NCBI GenBank assembly: GCA_002964805.2
Contig: PUDQ02000025.1
Span: forward strand, 1-64,000
DNA from: Trametes villosa
Lineage: Eukaryota > Basidiomycota > Agaricomycetes > Polyporales > Polyporaceae
Reading direction: 5' to 3'
DNA: 64,000 nt
The notes below the pieces were generated by a model. The model was not told the DNA's origin, did not search any database, and saw only the letters and a list, made by a program, of their open reading frames with translations. Made by a program: the position numbers and the translations under genes. Numbering within the stretch: the stretch's first letter is position 1; each line of letters begins with the position of its first letter. Shown piece by piece: positions 32,142-42,749 of the stretch.

Positions 32142-32526
32142 CCTCTCCCGCCCCCACGGCGTCGTGCGCCACTGGACCCATCCAGTGCTGCGAGCAGACC
32201 GGGAAGGCGAGCGACCCATCCATCGCCAAGGAGCTCGGTGTCCTCGGCGTTGTCGTACAGGACGTCGATGCGCTCGTCGGCCTCACCTGTTCCCCCATCA
32301 CCGCTGTCGGCGTCGGCAGTGGCGGCTCTTGGTAGGTCGCGATTGTGTGCGCTCCAGCACGCGGATGACTGACGATTTTGCAGCAATGCGGACGCGGTGT
32401 GCTGCCAGGACAATAGCCTCGGTCAGCCCAACACAACTCGTAGCGGTCCTGTGATGAGAATTCGAAGACTGACCTCGATTTCCAGGTGGGCTTGCGGCCA
32501 TCGGTTGCGTTCCGGTGACGCTCTGA
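32142..32526 (+). CDS. H4, class I hydrophobin, 5' end lost in the gap (class A)
   Basis: Surviving exons are 32142-32331 (partial), 32384-32421 and 32486-32526. The mature part is complete: SCATGPIQCC, then LTC, the splice-made Cys, VCC and GCVPVTL. Only the signal peptide and start are missing, and the frame enters directly from the Ns. The sequence is closest to H6. It stands tail to tail with C3, 660 bp away, like the other class A hydrophobins. It is more likely a whole gene damaged in assembly than a pseudogene. Confidence 0.85.
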
Positions 32527-33186
32527 AGTGCTCCCGACGTCGCAGTTCGCGCGGCGCTCGACCCGCTTTAGCTCGGAGTCAAGGCTCATCTCGTCATCCG
32601 GAGGGAGCAGGGGGCAGAAGCAGGAATAGGAGGCGTGCACGGCAGGGATCGTTTCGGAAACTCACCAGGTTTCGGACTGCTTGTGTAGCGAGTAATGTCT
32701 ATGATGTCATGCTTCTGATCTTGCCACGCCTGGTGGAAAGCGGAATGTTTCCTGGACGCACTTTACAACTGAATTTCGTGAGCTGTGATACAACGTAGCG
32801 CGGCTAGCGCGAACTTGCCCGTGAGCGTATTCGACAACCAGTGGAGGCTACAATAAAGCAGCTGCACAAGCGACAGCCGTGACGTCGGAAAGGCTGGCGG
32901 GAGTCGACCAAAGCGTTGCAAAGGCGGACCGGGAGTGGAGAGTGGGGATAGATTATATGGATACATCACGACGATGGCATACCAGATCTGTCTCAATTCG
33001 GAGGTAAGCGCCTGAGATCTGTAAAGTTGCGCCGCGTCGATAAAACTCACCTGATATACACAAAAAAAAGTGAGATAGGCGACTGAGAGCTTGGAGGATA
33101 GCCACAGCGAAGGGGGCTTGACGAAAGTGGAGAGAGGGAGCGGGTGTGAAGATAGAGTAACGGGGAGACGAGAACTCGTCGATATC

Positions 33187-34545
33187 CTAGGACGGCTGCG
33201 TTGCTGCAATTCTGAGCTTCGCCAGAGACGCCTCCAACCCGGACCATTGGGTGTCTTGAACTTCGACGAGCGGAAAGGCATTCGCGGGCCCTTCTCCCAA
33301 CGCGTGCATAACCTCGCGCAGCACGGAGACCAGATCGCGGAGCGATGGCTTCGCTCCCTCGGCTCCCACGGTGTCGGCGCTATGGTTCGCGAACAGGCCG
33401 TTGGCGAGGGCCACAACCCTGTGTAGCTTGCGCAGAATATCAGTAAGGCGCAGGGCGGCGGGGTCTCCTTGCTGATGTATGGCTGCAGCGCGGATGGCCT
33501 CGATGTTGCGCCGGTGCTCCTGCATGATGGCCTGCTGCCCCTTGATATCTTTCTCAAGCTGGTAGAAGCTCCGGTACACCGACTCCATGGGGTCATCTGA
33601 GGCCATGATATCCTGCGTGACGCCTATGTACACCGCGAAGACGAGGTCATCCAGGCCCGTGAGCACGGCAGATAGGACAGGTGCAAAAGGCAGTGTCATG
33701 ACGGCCTGAGACTGATGTTAGCCTCTATGGCAGCTCATAAAGCCTCAACGAGCCACGGCGGACATACCGTCGCTCTGACAACCATGTGCATAGATCTCTG
33801 TCTGCGCCGGGATCTTTCTAGCTGGTAGAACGCGTCGCGCCTCTCAAGCGTGGACTTTGCCTTGTCTAGCCAGTTCTGAGCGTCTTCCTCCCAGTCGCGA
33901 ATAGTCTGCTCTCGCGTTGCGAGCTCTGTCAAGTGCTGCTCGAAACTAGCTGGACACCCCATACGAGGGATGAGGTAGCCGGGGGCATCGGAGAGCAGTT
34001 CTCCGATACGTACAAGTACCTAGTGCACAGTCCCACAATCAAAGATGTTAGTAGATATCCACATCCGTGCTAGGCTCACTGGTGAGGACTTACGGGAGCC
34101 AAACGGGCGCCGCAGGAATATACCCTTGCGCTTGCACGCCGTCTATCTTTTAGGGAGAATACGTGGGTCTGATACCGCAGCAATACCCAGATGATCGTAT
34201 TAAGAGTTGTTTTAGCCGCTGTTAAGCCGTGCCATGCCTCAAGAGAGAGCTGGTCGAGCTCCTGACGAGGGCGTAGAGGCTTGTCGGGCGACATCCCTGT
34301 AGTCAAGTCAGCGAGATAGAATAGATTCGAGGAAGCATGAGAGTGATCTCACACTTGCAATTGCAGTCATCGTCGGTAGGCTGTCCTGCAGGACTCTCTC
34401 GGGGGACGTTTGTGGGAGCATCGGAGTCTGCGACATTTGTGGCTTCCGACTCGGATGGAGTGGGCGCGTCCTGCGGTGGCGGCTGGTCCAGTGCAGGTGA
34501 GGCTGTTCTATCTCTTTCAGAGGCCCTGATTTTCGTGTTGTCCAT
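33187..34545 (-). CDS. C3, unknown coiled-coil family protein (copy 3 of 5)
   Basis: Exons 34545-34353, 34296-34094, 34019-33768 and 33705-33187; 388 aa. The start MDNTKI fits the family. The Cys motif is DCNCK followed by the intron-split Trp; the donor lies one codon further on than in C1 and C2, but the phase is kept. Exon 2 is LRPRQELDQLSLEAWHGL, exon 3 APGYLIPRMGCPASFEQH and SRRRQRSMHMVVRA, exon 4 LPFAPVLSAVLTGLDDLVF, and the end signature QDTQWSGLEASLAKLR. It has no signal peptide and no recognised domain. It converges on H4, and its upstream side leads to H5. Confidence 0.82.
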
Positions 34546-35280
34546 GCAGTAACAGCCCTTCTGGTGAGTTGCGCGCGTAGATAGAGGCCGCAGACAACGA
34601 AGGCGCTGAGCAACGACGGCAGGGCGGCGCTCGGCGAGAACTGCGGCGCCGACACTGGTCGATGAGATCGGGATCGGGAAGTCATCGGCGTGGGATCCTA
34701 ACAAGAGCAAATAAACTGAAGCGCCCAGGTCGTCGGCCGCCGCCGGTTGCTTGAAGACGGTATGCGATAGTCTCCAACTACGCTAGTGTTCAATTCAAAC
34801 TTGTTTGCCGGTCACATATTACCCTACCTTGGAATATCTCCTGAATCTTTTGAACGCTGCTAGAAGTCCTGCAAGTTATGCCCCATCGTGTTGGTGGCAG
34901 CTGGCAAACCGCAGTACCAGTGCTAGGACTTGGAGTATGTGGCTGAGAACAGATGTGGAGAACAGGTACGTATATCGTGCAAAGCCGAGCATCTACTAAC
35001 TCGCGGCCCGTGCTTTGCAGTGACTGAATTGACAGGAGACCCGGTAAACATGATGGACGTCAGCGCAGCCACTTCGGGGCCGTAACGCTCGCAGCCGGTC
35101 AGATGCCAGTGGGGTCGCATCACTAAGGTACAATTCCCGCTTGTTGAATGTTGTTGACACACTATCCTACGCTTATTGCCTCTAAGTCTCCAGAGCTGTT
35201 GCAGGTGCCGCGTCGAAGCTCTACATAGACGCTACACCGCACTCGTACAGACTGGCGACGTCATTGTTGGTGTCGTTATA
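34546..35280. other. Intergenic between C3 and the H5 promoter
   Basis: The first part shares GAAGGCGCTGAGCAA with the region upstream of C4, part of the duplicated C-gene upstream block. The rest shows no gene. Confidence 0.4.
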
Positions 35281-35604
35281 TGGGCGCTATGACCCCAGTC
35301 GTCGCTTCATTTACACTGACGTAGATTCCCCCTGAAGCTGGACGTCGCTTGATGGACGACGGGGCGGATTAAGGCACGACAGCGTGGACAACGACCAGCC
35401 CTGCGTTACGAGACTCCAACCCTCGACGCAATGTGGAGCCTCGCATCGCGGCGACAACCGTCAAACCCAGTCTTTCGCGCAGTCCGAGCGCGCGAAGAGC
35501 CACCACGAGTGGTATAAAGGCCGGGGGAAATCGACAAGACGTCCTCATCCAACAATCCGCCTTCGCTCACGCATCCAGTTTCAGCCCACTCGACCTCATT
35601 CATC
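35281..35604 (+). promoter_or_regulatory. Class B hydrophobin upstream block of H5
   Basis: Shares with H8 a GGGCGCTATGA motif, GACGTAGATTCCCCCTGAA, a CCCTCRACGCAATGTGG motif, and a TATAAAGGCCGGG core (TATAAA at 35513-35518, 87 nt before the ATG). Confidence 0.65.
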
Positions 35605-36050
35605 ATGTTTTCCGCCCTCTTCGTCTTCTCCTCCCTCGCTATCCTTGCTGCCGCCACCCCCGCGCCAAACGGGGCCCCCGCAAGCTCCTGCTCGACCGGT
35701 CCCATTCAGTGTTGCCAAACCGTCTCGAAGGCGAGCGATCCGGCCGCAGCGGGCGTCCTCGCGGGCCTCGGCGTCGTCGTGCAGGATGTCGACGCCCTCG
35801 TCGGGCTCACCTGCTCGCCCGTCACTGTCATCGGCGTCGGCGGCAGCGGTTCTTGGTATGTTGCATTTATTCATGCTCCGACGCACAGTTGACTGACATA
35901 TTCGCAGCAACGCAAACGCGGTGTGCTGCCAGGACAACTCGCACGGTAAGATTAACTCGCACAGTGGCTTCTCTGCACGGAACACTTCTGACTGACCTTC
36001 TCTTTACAGGCGGCCTTGTTTCCATCGGATGCGCACCCGTGACGCTCTGA
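35605..36050 (+). CDS. H5, class I hydrophobin (promoter class B)
   Basis: Exons 35605-35855, 35908-35945 and 36010-36050; 109 aa. Cys fall at residues 29, 36, 37, 70, 84, 90, 91 and 104, the fifth split by intron 1. Signal [17 protein letters not shown]. The third exon is exactly 41 nt, as in H1-H4 and H8. Sequence downstream of the stop is recognisably homologous to that downstream of H8, so promoter, gene and 3' flank were copied together. Confidence 0.94.
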
Positions 36051-36539
36051 GCGGCAGGTCGAGTGCGTAGCTCGCGCGGAGGTGGAGCTCGTGCGCGTAG
36101 TGGGGAAGTTGCCTTGCTTCGATGTCGTCGTGTATCCCGTCCCGAAACAGACTTGCTTTTGACTTGACCGAGTACCTTCTCGTGAGAATCTGAGTACGCC
36201 ACAACCTCGTATTAACGCCGCGGGGAACTCTTGAATTGAAGAATACATCGACGTCATGGATGGCGGCGATCTTCTCTCGTCGCGAGCGCGCTGCTGGCGG
36301 ACCTGACCCGGCGTCGTCTTCGGGACTCAGATCACCTAAAGCAACTCGGAGACACTTGAAGCAATCGCCGTGGCGGCGCATTCGGAAGTGCGTATCCACG
36401 CGTGTCGGAATGGTGTTGTAGGCTGTCGTAGCCGCAGTACGTTTAGATTAGGCTCCCGACTTCAGTTTACGACTGGAGCTCTTGCTGGCCTCGCGTCGAC
36501 CTCACTCGCAACAGGGTTCCCTAGATGGTGACATACAAC
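36051..36539. other. 3' flank of H5
   Basis: Homologous to the region after H8 (52777 onward), for example the shared TACATSGACGTCATGGA. No gene is supported. Confidence 0.4.
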
Positions 36540-37566
36540 TCCAGCATCATGTTCACATATCACCGGCGCAGTCGCGGCTTTACGGCGACTGCCCACCTAA
36601 ACACACTGGCACGCGCGGAGGGCCCGAATGACTTCATCGCGACCTCTGTCCTGAATATCCGCGGGTCATCTCGGCTGTAAATGAACGGTCGTCAACGCGC
36701 GCACAATGGACGCTCAGGAACGGGGTGCGCACCATCGTAGGCGGCGCCGAGCGCGTCTGATCCTGTTGACGGCCGTGAGGATGCTCCCATCGCATGCTCG
36801 TTGAATGTGGTGGGGGGAGAGCAGAGTGGAATTGGAGCGCGGAAGGCATGGTAGGGTACTCGGGACCTTAGGTGCTGCGTATGTAGCTTGCGGAACGATC
36901 TGGGCCGACGGGTCCGCGGATACCGCGTGTGCGAGAGGAAGGCCGCTCTAGAGGCGCGAGGATGTCATGTGTGTCTTTGTCTGAGGAGCAGAATTAGCAC
37001 ACCGATTTTTGGAATTTGAGCCTGACGTACCGCAGTTCGGGTACATCCGTCCTTGTCACTGAGTCCATTCGGCGGCGTTTTGCGCGGGTGGTGGGGGAAT
37101 GAGCTGAGATAGAGTGTCCATCACAACTTCGGCTCCTGTAGGGACGTCAGGCATGCGGCAGCGGGCCACATGCGCGTTGTACGACGGCCGAGCTGGACGA
37201 CACGTTCGGGGTGTTGCGCACAGAGGTCTACGTCAATGATACCAGTTCCCCGGAGGTTTTGCAGTGTGGTGCCCCAAAGATTGAGGTGGAGTGCAGCGAG
37301 GTCGCGACGGGGGGCGCGGACGTACAGCGTCGACATGCGCGGCGGCGATGCGCGACCTCTCAGGCACAGGTGGAGCGCGAACGACCGTCTGACGACGCCT
37401 GCAGTGTTCTCCCTCAGAGCGAGGGCCTTCCCCAGTCTGCGAGCACATATGCACCGTAAGGGCACAGAGCCTCGGCCCTGCAACAGTATATAAAGGGTCA
37501 GAATCCTCACTGAGTCCTCATCACTCGAACAGCACCCACCAGTCGTTCAAGTACTCACCTCTCAAC
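36540..37566 (+). promoter_or_regulatory. Class A hydrophobin upstream block of H6
   Basis: About 1 kb matching the upstream regions of H7 (plus) and H1 (minus). Shared pieces include ATGACTTCATCGCGA, CTCAGGAACGGGGT and GAGGGCC-type motifs. A TATATAAA box lies at 37487-37494, 73 nt before the ATG. Confidence 0.6.
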
Positions 37567-38013
37567 ATGTTCGCCAAGCTCTTCACGCTCTCCGCTCTCG
37601 CAATCCTTGCCGTCGCCACCCCGTCGCCCGCCCCCGCGGCGTCGTGCGCCACCGGACCCATCCAATGCTGCCAGACCACCGGGACGGCGAGCTCCCCAGC
37701 CATCGCCAAAGAGCTCGGACTCCTCGGCGTCGTCGTGCAGGACGTCAATGCGCTCGTCGGCCTCACCTGCTCCCCCATCACCGCCGTGGGCGTCGGCAGT
37801 GGCGGCTCTTGGTAGGTCGCGATTCGTGCGCGCTCCAGCACGCGGTTGATTGACGATTTTGCAGCGATGCGAACGCGGTGTGCTGCCAGGATAACAGCCT
37901 CGGTCAGCCTGATACAGTCCCTAGCGATCTCCTGATGATAACCCGAAGACTGACCTCGATTTCTAGGTGGCCTCGCCGCCATCGGTTGCGTCCCTGTGGA
38001 CCTCTCGGGGTGA
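37567..38013 (+). CDS. H6, class I hydrophobin (promoter class A)
   Basis: Exons 37567-37811, 37865-37902 and 37967-38013; 109 aa. Cys are at residues 27, 34, 35, 68, 82, 88, 89 and 102, giving spacing C-6-CC-32-C-13-C-5-CC-12-C, within the class I range. The third exon is 47 nt rather than 41, so the protein ends VPVDLSG, two residues longer than the class B type. The signal peptide is identical to that of H1. Tail to tail with C4 at 706 bp. Confidence 0.94.
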
Positions 38014-38719
38014 AGCACCCGCGACGTCGCCGTCCGCGCGGCTCCGGACTCGCTTCAGCTCCGAGTCAAGACGCATCTCGTCATCAGGCGGGAGCAGGAG
38101 TCAGAATCATGAATGGGAGGCGGGCGCAGCGGGGATTGTTCCGGACACTCACCAGAATTCGGACTGTTTGTGTAATGAACAATGTGTATGATGTGACGCT
38201 TCCTACCGTGCGTTTGTGCAGAAGGTGCATGGTTTTTCCTGGCTGCGGCCTTTCACTGAACCCCGTGAGCTGTGATACAACGCAGTGTAGTCAGCTCGCC
38301 CGATGAAAGTCGACCCGTGCGGGCTTGCCTATGTGCGTCTTCACGGAGAGCCGGTGTGATAAATCCACACGCTATGACGGCCGGCGGAGGCTTCCATGTA
38401 CCAGCTGCACGGGCGGCAGACATTATGAGGCTCAGGCTGGTGGACGCTCGCCTGACCGGGAGTGGGGAGTGGGGATAGCATTTGTGGATACACGATAGCG
38501 GTAGCATAACATACAGCATCTGTCTCAAGCCGGATGTCAGCGTATGATCTTGTCAGTCGCGCCGCGTCGGGAAGACGTACCTGATATTACAACGGAGAGT
38601 GAAACGAGCGATCAGATGACTGAAATCCAGGAGCAGACGGGGCTTGACGAGAGCGGAACGCAACCTGAGAGCGTGCGGGTTCGGAAGCAGAGTAGCGGGG
38701 AGATGAGTGCGCCGACATC
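38014..38719. other. Conserved convergent spacer H6/C4
   Basis: Contains the shared block at 38144-38198 (GGACACTCACCAGAATT, then GGACTGTTTGTGTAATG, then TGTGTATGATG) also found after H7, H4 and, reversed, H1. Towards C4 it contains the conserved splice-like end of the C-gene 3' region. Probably overlapping 3' untranslated regions. Confidence 0.5.
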
Positions 38720-40072
38720 CTAAGACGGCTGCACTTCCACGGGCCTGAGATGCGCCAAAGCCGCGTCCAATTCAGCCCACTCAGACTGCTGGACGTAGGT
38801 GAGCGGGGGAATACACGCCAGCGCTTCTCCTTGTGCCAGCATGGCCTCCCACCTGGCCTCGCGCAGCACGGAGAAAAGCTCGCGAAGCGACGGGTCCTGG
38901 ACCGTTGTCGTAGTTTCCGCCGCACCGATTTCGTCGGTCGCAAATAACGCGCTGGCGAGCGTCGCCGCATGATGTAACTTGTGCACGATGTTAGTGAGGC
39001 GGAGCGTAGTCGGATCTTCCCGTAGCTGTATGAGCGTAGCACGAGTGACCTTGAGTTTGCGCCGCTGCTCTCGTGCTCTGGCGAGATTCCCGGTGAGGTC
39101 CGTCAGAACCGAGGTGGCTTCCGTGTGGTTCCTCTGGAGGGTGTCCCCGTACTCAGAGGTGGCGATGTCCCCGACACCGATATACACGGCGAGGACGAGA
39201 ATATCCAGCCCTGTGAGAGCGGCGGACAGAACGGGCGCGAACGGCAGGGTCACAATGGCCTGGTATGAATCGTGTGAGTCTCGGGAGAGGGTTTACGCGT
39301 ATAGAGCCGCAGTAGAGGACGGCGAACGCACCGTTGCTCGGACGACCATGTGCATGTATCTCTGTCTGGGCCGATATGCTTGCATCTGGTCTAACTCGAT
39401 ATCCTGACGGAGCTTCTGTGCCTGGTCGGCCACCATCTGCAGGGTTTCCTCGCTTTCCCGAAGGGCCCGTTCTCGTTGTGCGAGGTCTGCAAAGTGAAGC
39501 TCGAAGCTCCACTGGCACTCCGGATGAGGTAAGAGGTGGCCGGGAGCATTTGAGAGTAGCTTTGAGACACCGAAGAGTATCTAGAGAGATGTTTCGTCAA
39601 TGAATAGGTCAACAAATGTGGATGATGATATCCAGCTCAACGAAAGCTTACGGGGGCAATGTCAACGCCCAAGGAATAGATCTCTACGCCTGTAATAGGT
39701 ACGTCTTGGGATTGGCCGGTTTGATTCCGATGCAGTTGTAAACCTTTGATGATGGTATTGAGAGCCTTCGTGATCGCTCGGAGGTGGTGCCACACCGGAG
39801 AGAGGATCTGGTCGAGCGGCTGACGAGGGCGTAGATGAGGCTGGTGATGAAACCACTTCGATACTATAGAAAGGTCAGCGAGATAGATTATTTCTGCAAA
39901 AGCTTGAGCTCTTACTGCAGGGGCAGGGGTCAGTTGTAGGACGCGCCGAGAGATTGTTTGTTGAAGCCGAGCCAGCGACCGCGGCCTCCATTGGGGTTTG
40001 GGCGACTTGTGACTGGGTTTCGGGTAAAACAACACCATCTGGCCGATCACCGATTATCCCTGTGCTATCCAT
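38720..40072 (-). CDS. C4, unknown coiled-coil family protein (copy 4 of 5)
   Basis: Exons 40072-39916, 39863-39652, 39580-39332 and 39259-38720; 385 aa. The N-terminus MDSTGIIGDRPDGV is nearly that of C5. The Cys motif is DPCPC, followed by an intron-split Ile. Exons 2 (212 nt) and 3 (249 nt) have the same lengths as in C5, so these two are sisters. Exon 3 reads APGHLLPHPECQWSFELH then RPRQRYMHMVVRA; exon 4 LPFAPVLSAALTGLDILVLA and the end QQSEWAELDAALAHLR. Its upstream region preserves the uninterrupted sequence that matches both flanks of the element inserted above C5. Confidence 0.82.
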
Positions 40073-40539
40073 ACCGCCGCAGTAACCCTGGCGAACTGTC
40101 TGCGTTAGGGGGTCACAGGCCATGAAGGCGCTGAGCAAGCGCGACGGCCACGGCTCGATGCTGTCCATATCTGTGTGGGCGCTTGAAGGTCGTTCCCACG
40201 TTATGGCTTCTTCTTGCCTGCAGTTCAAACGTTCAAGGCTCGACACCTAGTACCCACACGTGGGCTCATATGCCGCTCAACATCCTGCCGCAATAGAATA
40301 CAATAGGTGAGTAACCTCAATATGAACTCATCGCCGAAAGGCTGGTGTAGCTCGGCGGCGTAGTCCTCCCCTGGCTGGTCTGGGTCCTCCCGCAGGTGCG
40401 TCCGAGTCGCGTCGAGACAGACGCGTATCTTTCCTGGGACTGAGAAGAGCTGCTCAGCCCTTGAACGCTTCGGGCTCACATATCGGGGAGTTCATTCTCT
40501 GACCCGACTGCAGTAAGTGAGCGCATCTGACGACAGCAA
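40073..40539. other. C4 upstream region, paralogous empty site
   Basis: Contains GGGTCACAGG then CATGAAGGCGCTGAGCAAG, aligning with the joined flanks of the element above C5. Further blocks (TAGGTGAGTAACCTC, GTAGTCCTCCCCTGG) match 51590-51660. Confidence 0.6.
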
Positions 40540-41569
40540 TGTCCGCCAACACGTCCACCACACCGACCATCAGCACAATTGCGGCCTTACGGTGGCTGAC
40601 CATCTGAACCGCGGGCACATGAGAAGACGGAGCGCCCGCATGACTTCATCGCGAGGCCGCCCAGAATGCCGCGGGTCGCAGATGAATGGTCATTAACGCG
40701 CGCACAATGAACACTCAGGAACGGGGTACGAACCATCCTAGGTGGCCGCGAGCGCGTCTACCCCTCATTACCGCCACTGTGGCGCTCATCGTATCGTATG
40801 TTCTCGAGGTGTGGTGGAGAGAGAGCAGCGTGAAGATGGAGCGCGGGAGACCTGGTAAGGTACTGTAATATTAAGTAGATAGTTTGCGAGGCGACCTAGA
40901 CCTGTGGAGTATAGTGCCGCGGATACCGCGTGTGCGAGAGGAATAGCCGCTCTACCTTCGTGGAGATGTCATACGTCGTGTCTGTGTCTGAGGAGCAGGA
41001 TCAGAATGCCGGTGTTTAGAATTTGAGCCTCACGTACCGCGTTTCGGGTGCATCCGTCCGTGTGACCGCCTAGATTCCGCGGCGTTTTGTGCGGGTAGTG
41101 GGAGAATGAGCTAAGATACAGTGTCTATCACAACTCTACTAGCTTCTCTAGAGACGTCACGCATGCAGAAGCGGGCCGCATGCGCGTCGTACGGCGTCAA
41201 GCTGGAGGTGTGTTCGCGGTTATGCGCACGGAAGTTGACGTTGATGATCGTGTTCCGGAAGTCGTGCAGTGTGGCGCCCTAGAGAACAAAGTGGAGCGCG
41301 GCGAGGTCACGACGGAGAGGCGCGGGCGTACGGCGTCGACATACGCGTCGGAAATGGATGAGCTTTCAGGCACGGGTGGAGTGCGAAGGACCGTCTGACG
41401 ATGCGGGCAACGTTCGTCCTCAGCGCGAGGCCTTCCCCGGGCTGCGAGGACGTTCACACCGTAAAGACACCGAGGGCCCTGCAGCAGTATAAAAGGCGTG
41501 AGCATCGTCGCCGAGTCCTCATCACTCGAACAGCACTCACCAGTCGTCCAAGTACTCACCTCTCTCAAC
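40540..41569 (+). promoter_or_regulatory. Class A hydrophobin upstream block of H7
   Basis: Matches the H6 and H1 blocks (CATGACTTCATCGCGA, CTCAGGAACGGGGTACG, AGTATAAAAGG). TATAAAA lies at 41488-41494, 82 nt before the ATG. The final leader CCAAGTACTCACCTCTC is shared with H1 and H6. Confidence 0.6.
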
Positions 41570-42022
41570 ATGTTCACCAAGCTCTTCACGCTCTCCACCC
41601 TCGCAGTCCTTGCCGCCGCCACCCCCGCACCAAACGGGACACCTGCGAGCTCGTGCAGCACCGGACCCGTCCAGTGCTGCGACACCACCGGGGAGGCCAG
41701 CGACCCAGCTATCGCTCCAGTCCTCGCGGGGCTCGGAGTCGTCGTACAGGACGTCAACGCGCTCGTTGGCCTCGACTGCTCTGCTGTTAGCGTCATCGGT
41801 GTCGGCAGTGGCAGCTCTTGGTAGGTCGCGATTGTGCGCGCTCCAGCACGCGGTTGACTGACGAGTTTGCAGCGCTGCGAACGCAGTGTGCTGCCAGGAC
41901 AACAGCCTCGGTAAGCCTGACACAATTCTCAGCGATCTCGTGATAAGAACTCGAAGACTGACCCTTGATTTCTAGGTGGTCTTGCCGCCATCGGATGTGT
42001 CCCCGTGGACCTTGGAAACTGA
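41570..42022 (+). CDS. H7, class I hydrophobin (promoter class A)
   Basis: Exons 41570-41820, 41873-41910 and 41976-42022; 111 aa. It combines a class A promoter and the 47-nt third exon of H6 (ending VPVDLGN) with the longer 251-nt first exon typical of class B. The mature N-terminus [13 protein letters not shown] is also B-like. This mosaic suggests gene conversion between the two classes. The eight Cys are complete. T before the fourth Cys is D here (GLDC). Tail to tail with C5 at 727 bp. Confidence 0.94.
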
Positions 42023-42749
42023 GGCACTCACGACGTCGCCGCGGTCGACCCGCTTTAGCTCCGTGTCAAGACGCATCTCGTCATCTGGAGGGCGTAGGAG
42101 TTAAAGGCAGGACGGCGAATGGGAGGTGGGCGCGGCGGGGATCGTTTTGGACACTCACCAGATTTCGGACTGTCTGTATAATGAACGATGTGTATGATGT
42201 TACGCTTCTTATCCTGCACACTGGTGGAAAGCGGAATCTTCCCTGGATGCGACCTATGACTCGATGCTGTAAACTGGATTATAACGAATCATGCTCGACA
42301 CGCCGAGAACATCTGACTCGTGCAGACTAACCCGGGAGCGCGTTCCTGGAGTCAGTGAGATATAGATCTACGCTGGGGCGACCAGAGGAAGCTTCAACAG
42401 AGCAGTTGCATGGGCGAAAAGCATGATACAAATCAGGCGAGCGAGCACCGACCAGAGCGCTGCAAAGGTAGATAGGTAGAGGGGAGTGGGGATGATATAC
42501 ACACATACACGAGGTCGATAGCACAACGGATCTATGTCAATCCGGAGGTCAGCGCATGACATCTGCAAAACTGTGCTGCGTGGATAAGACGTACCCGAAA
42601 TACGCAAAACGAAAAGGGAGACAAACAATCGAGTAAACAAGATCGGGAGAAAATAGTCATAGCGGACGCGACGTGATGAAAGCGGGAAGAAACCTGAGAG
42701 CAAGCGAGTGTGACAGCAGAGATAGCAGGGAGACGGATGTGTCGACATC
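42023..42749. other. Conserved convergent spacer H7/C5
   Basis: Carries at about 42141-42212 the same block as after H6, with a few substitutions, then the C-gene 3' block with a donor-like GTACGTC and an acceptor-like TTGACATAG on the minus strand. Confidence 0.5.

Noticed and set aside
32142..32526. H4 as a true pseudogene
   Set aside because: Only the part hidden by Ns is missing; splice sites, frame and all eight Cys are intact.
40686..40868. Small ORF in the H7 upstream block with a hydrophobic segment
   Set aside because: The homologous DNA upstream of H1 and H6 does not keep the frame, so conservation is at DNA level.
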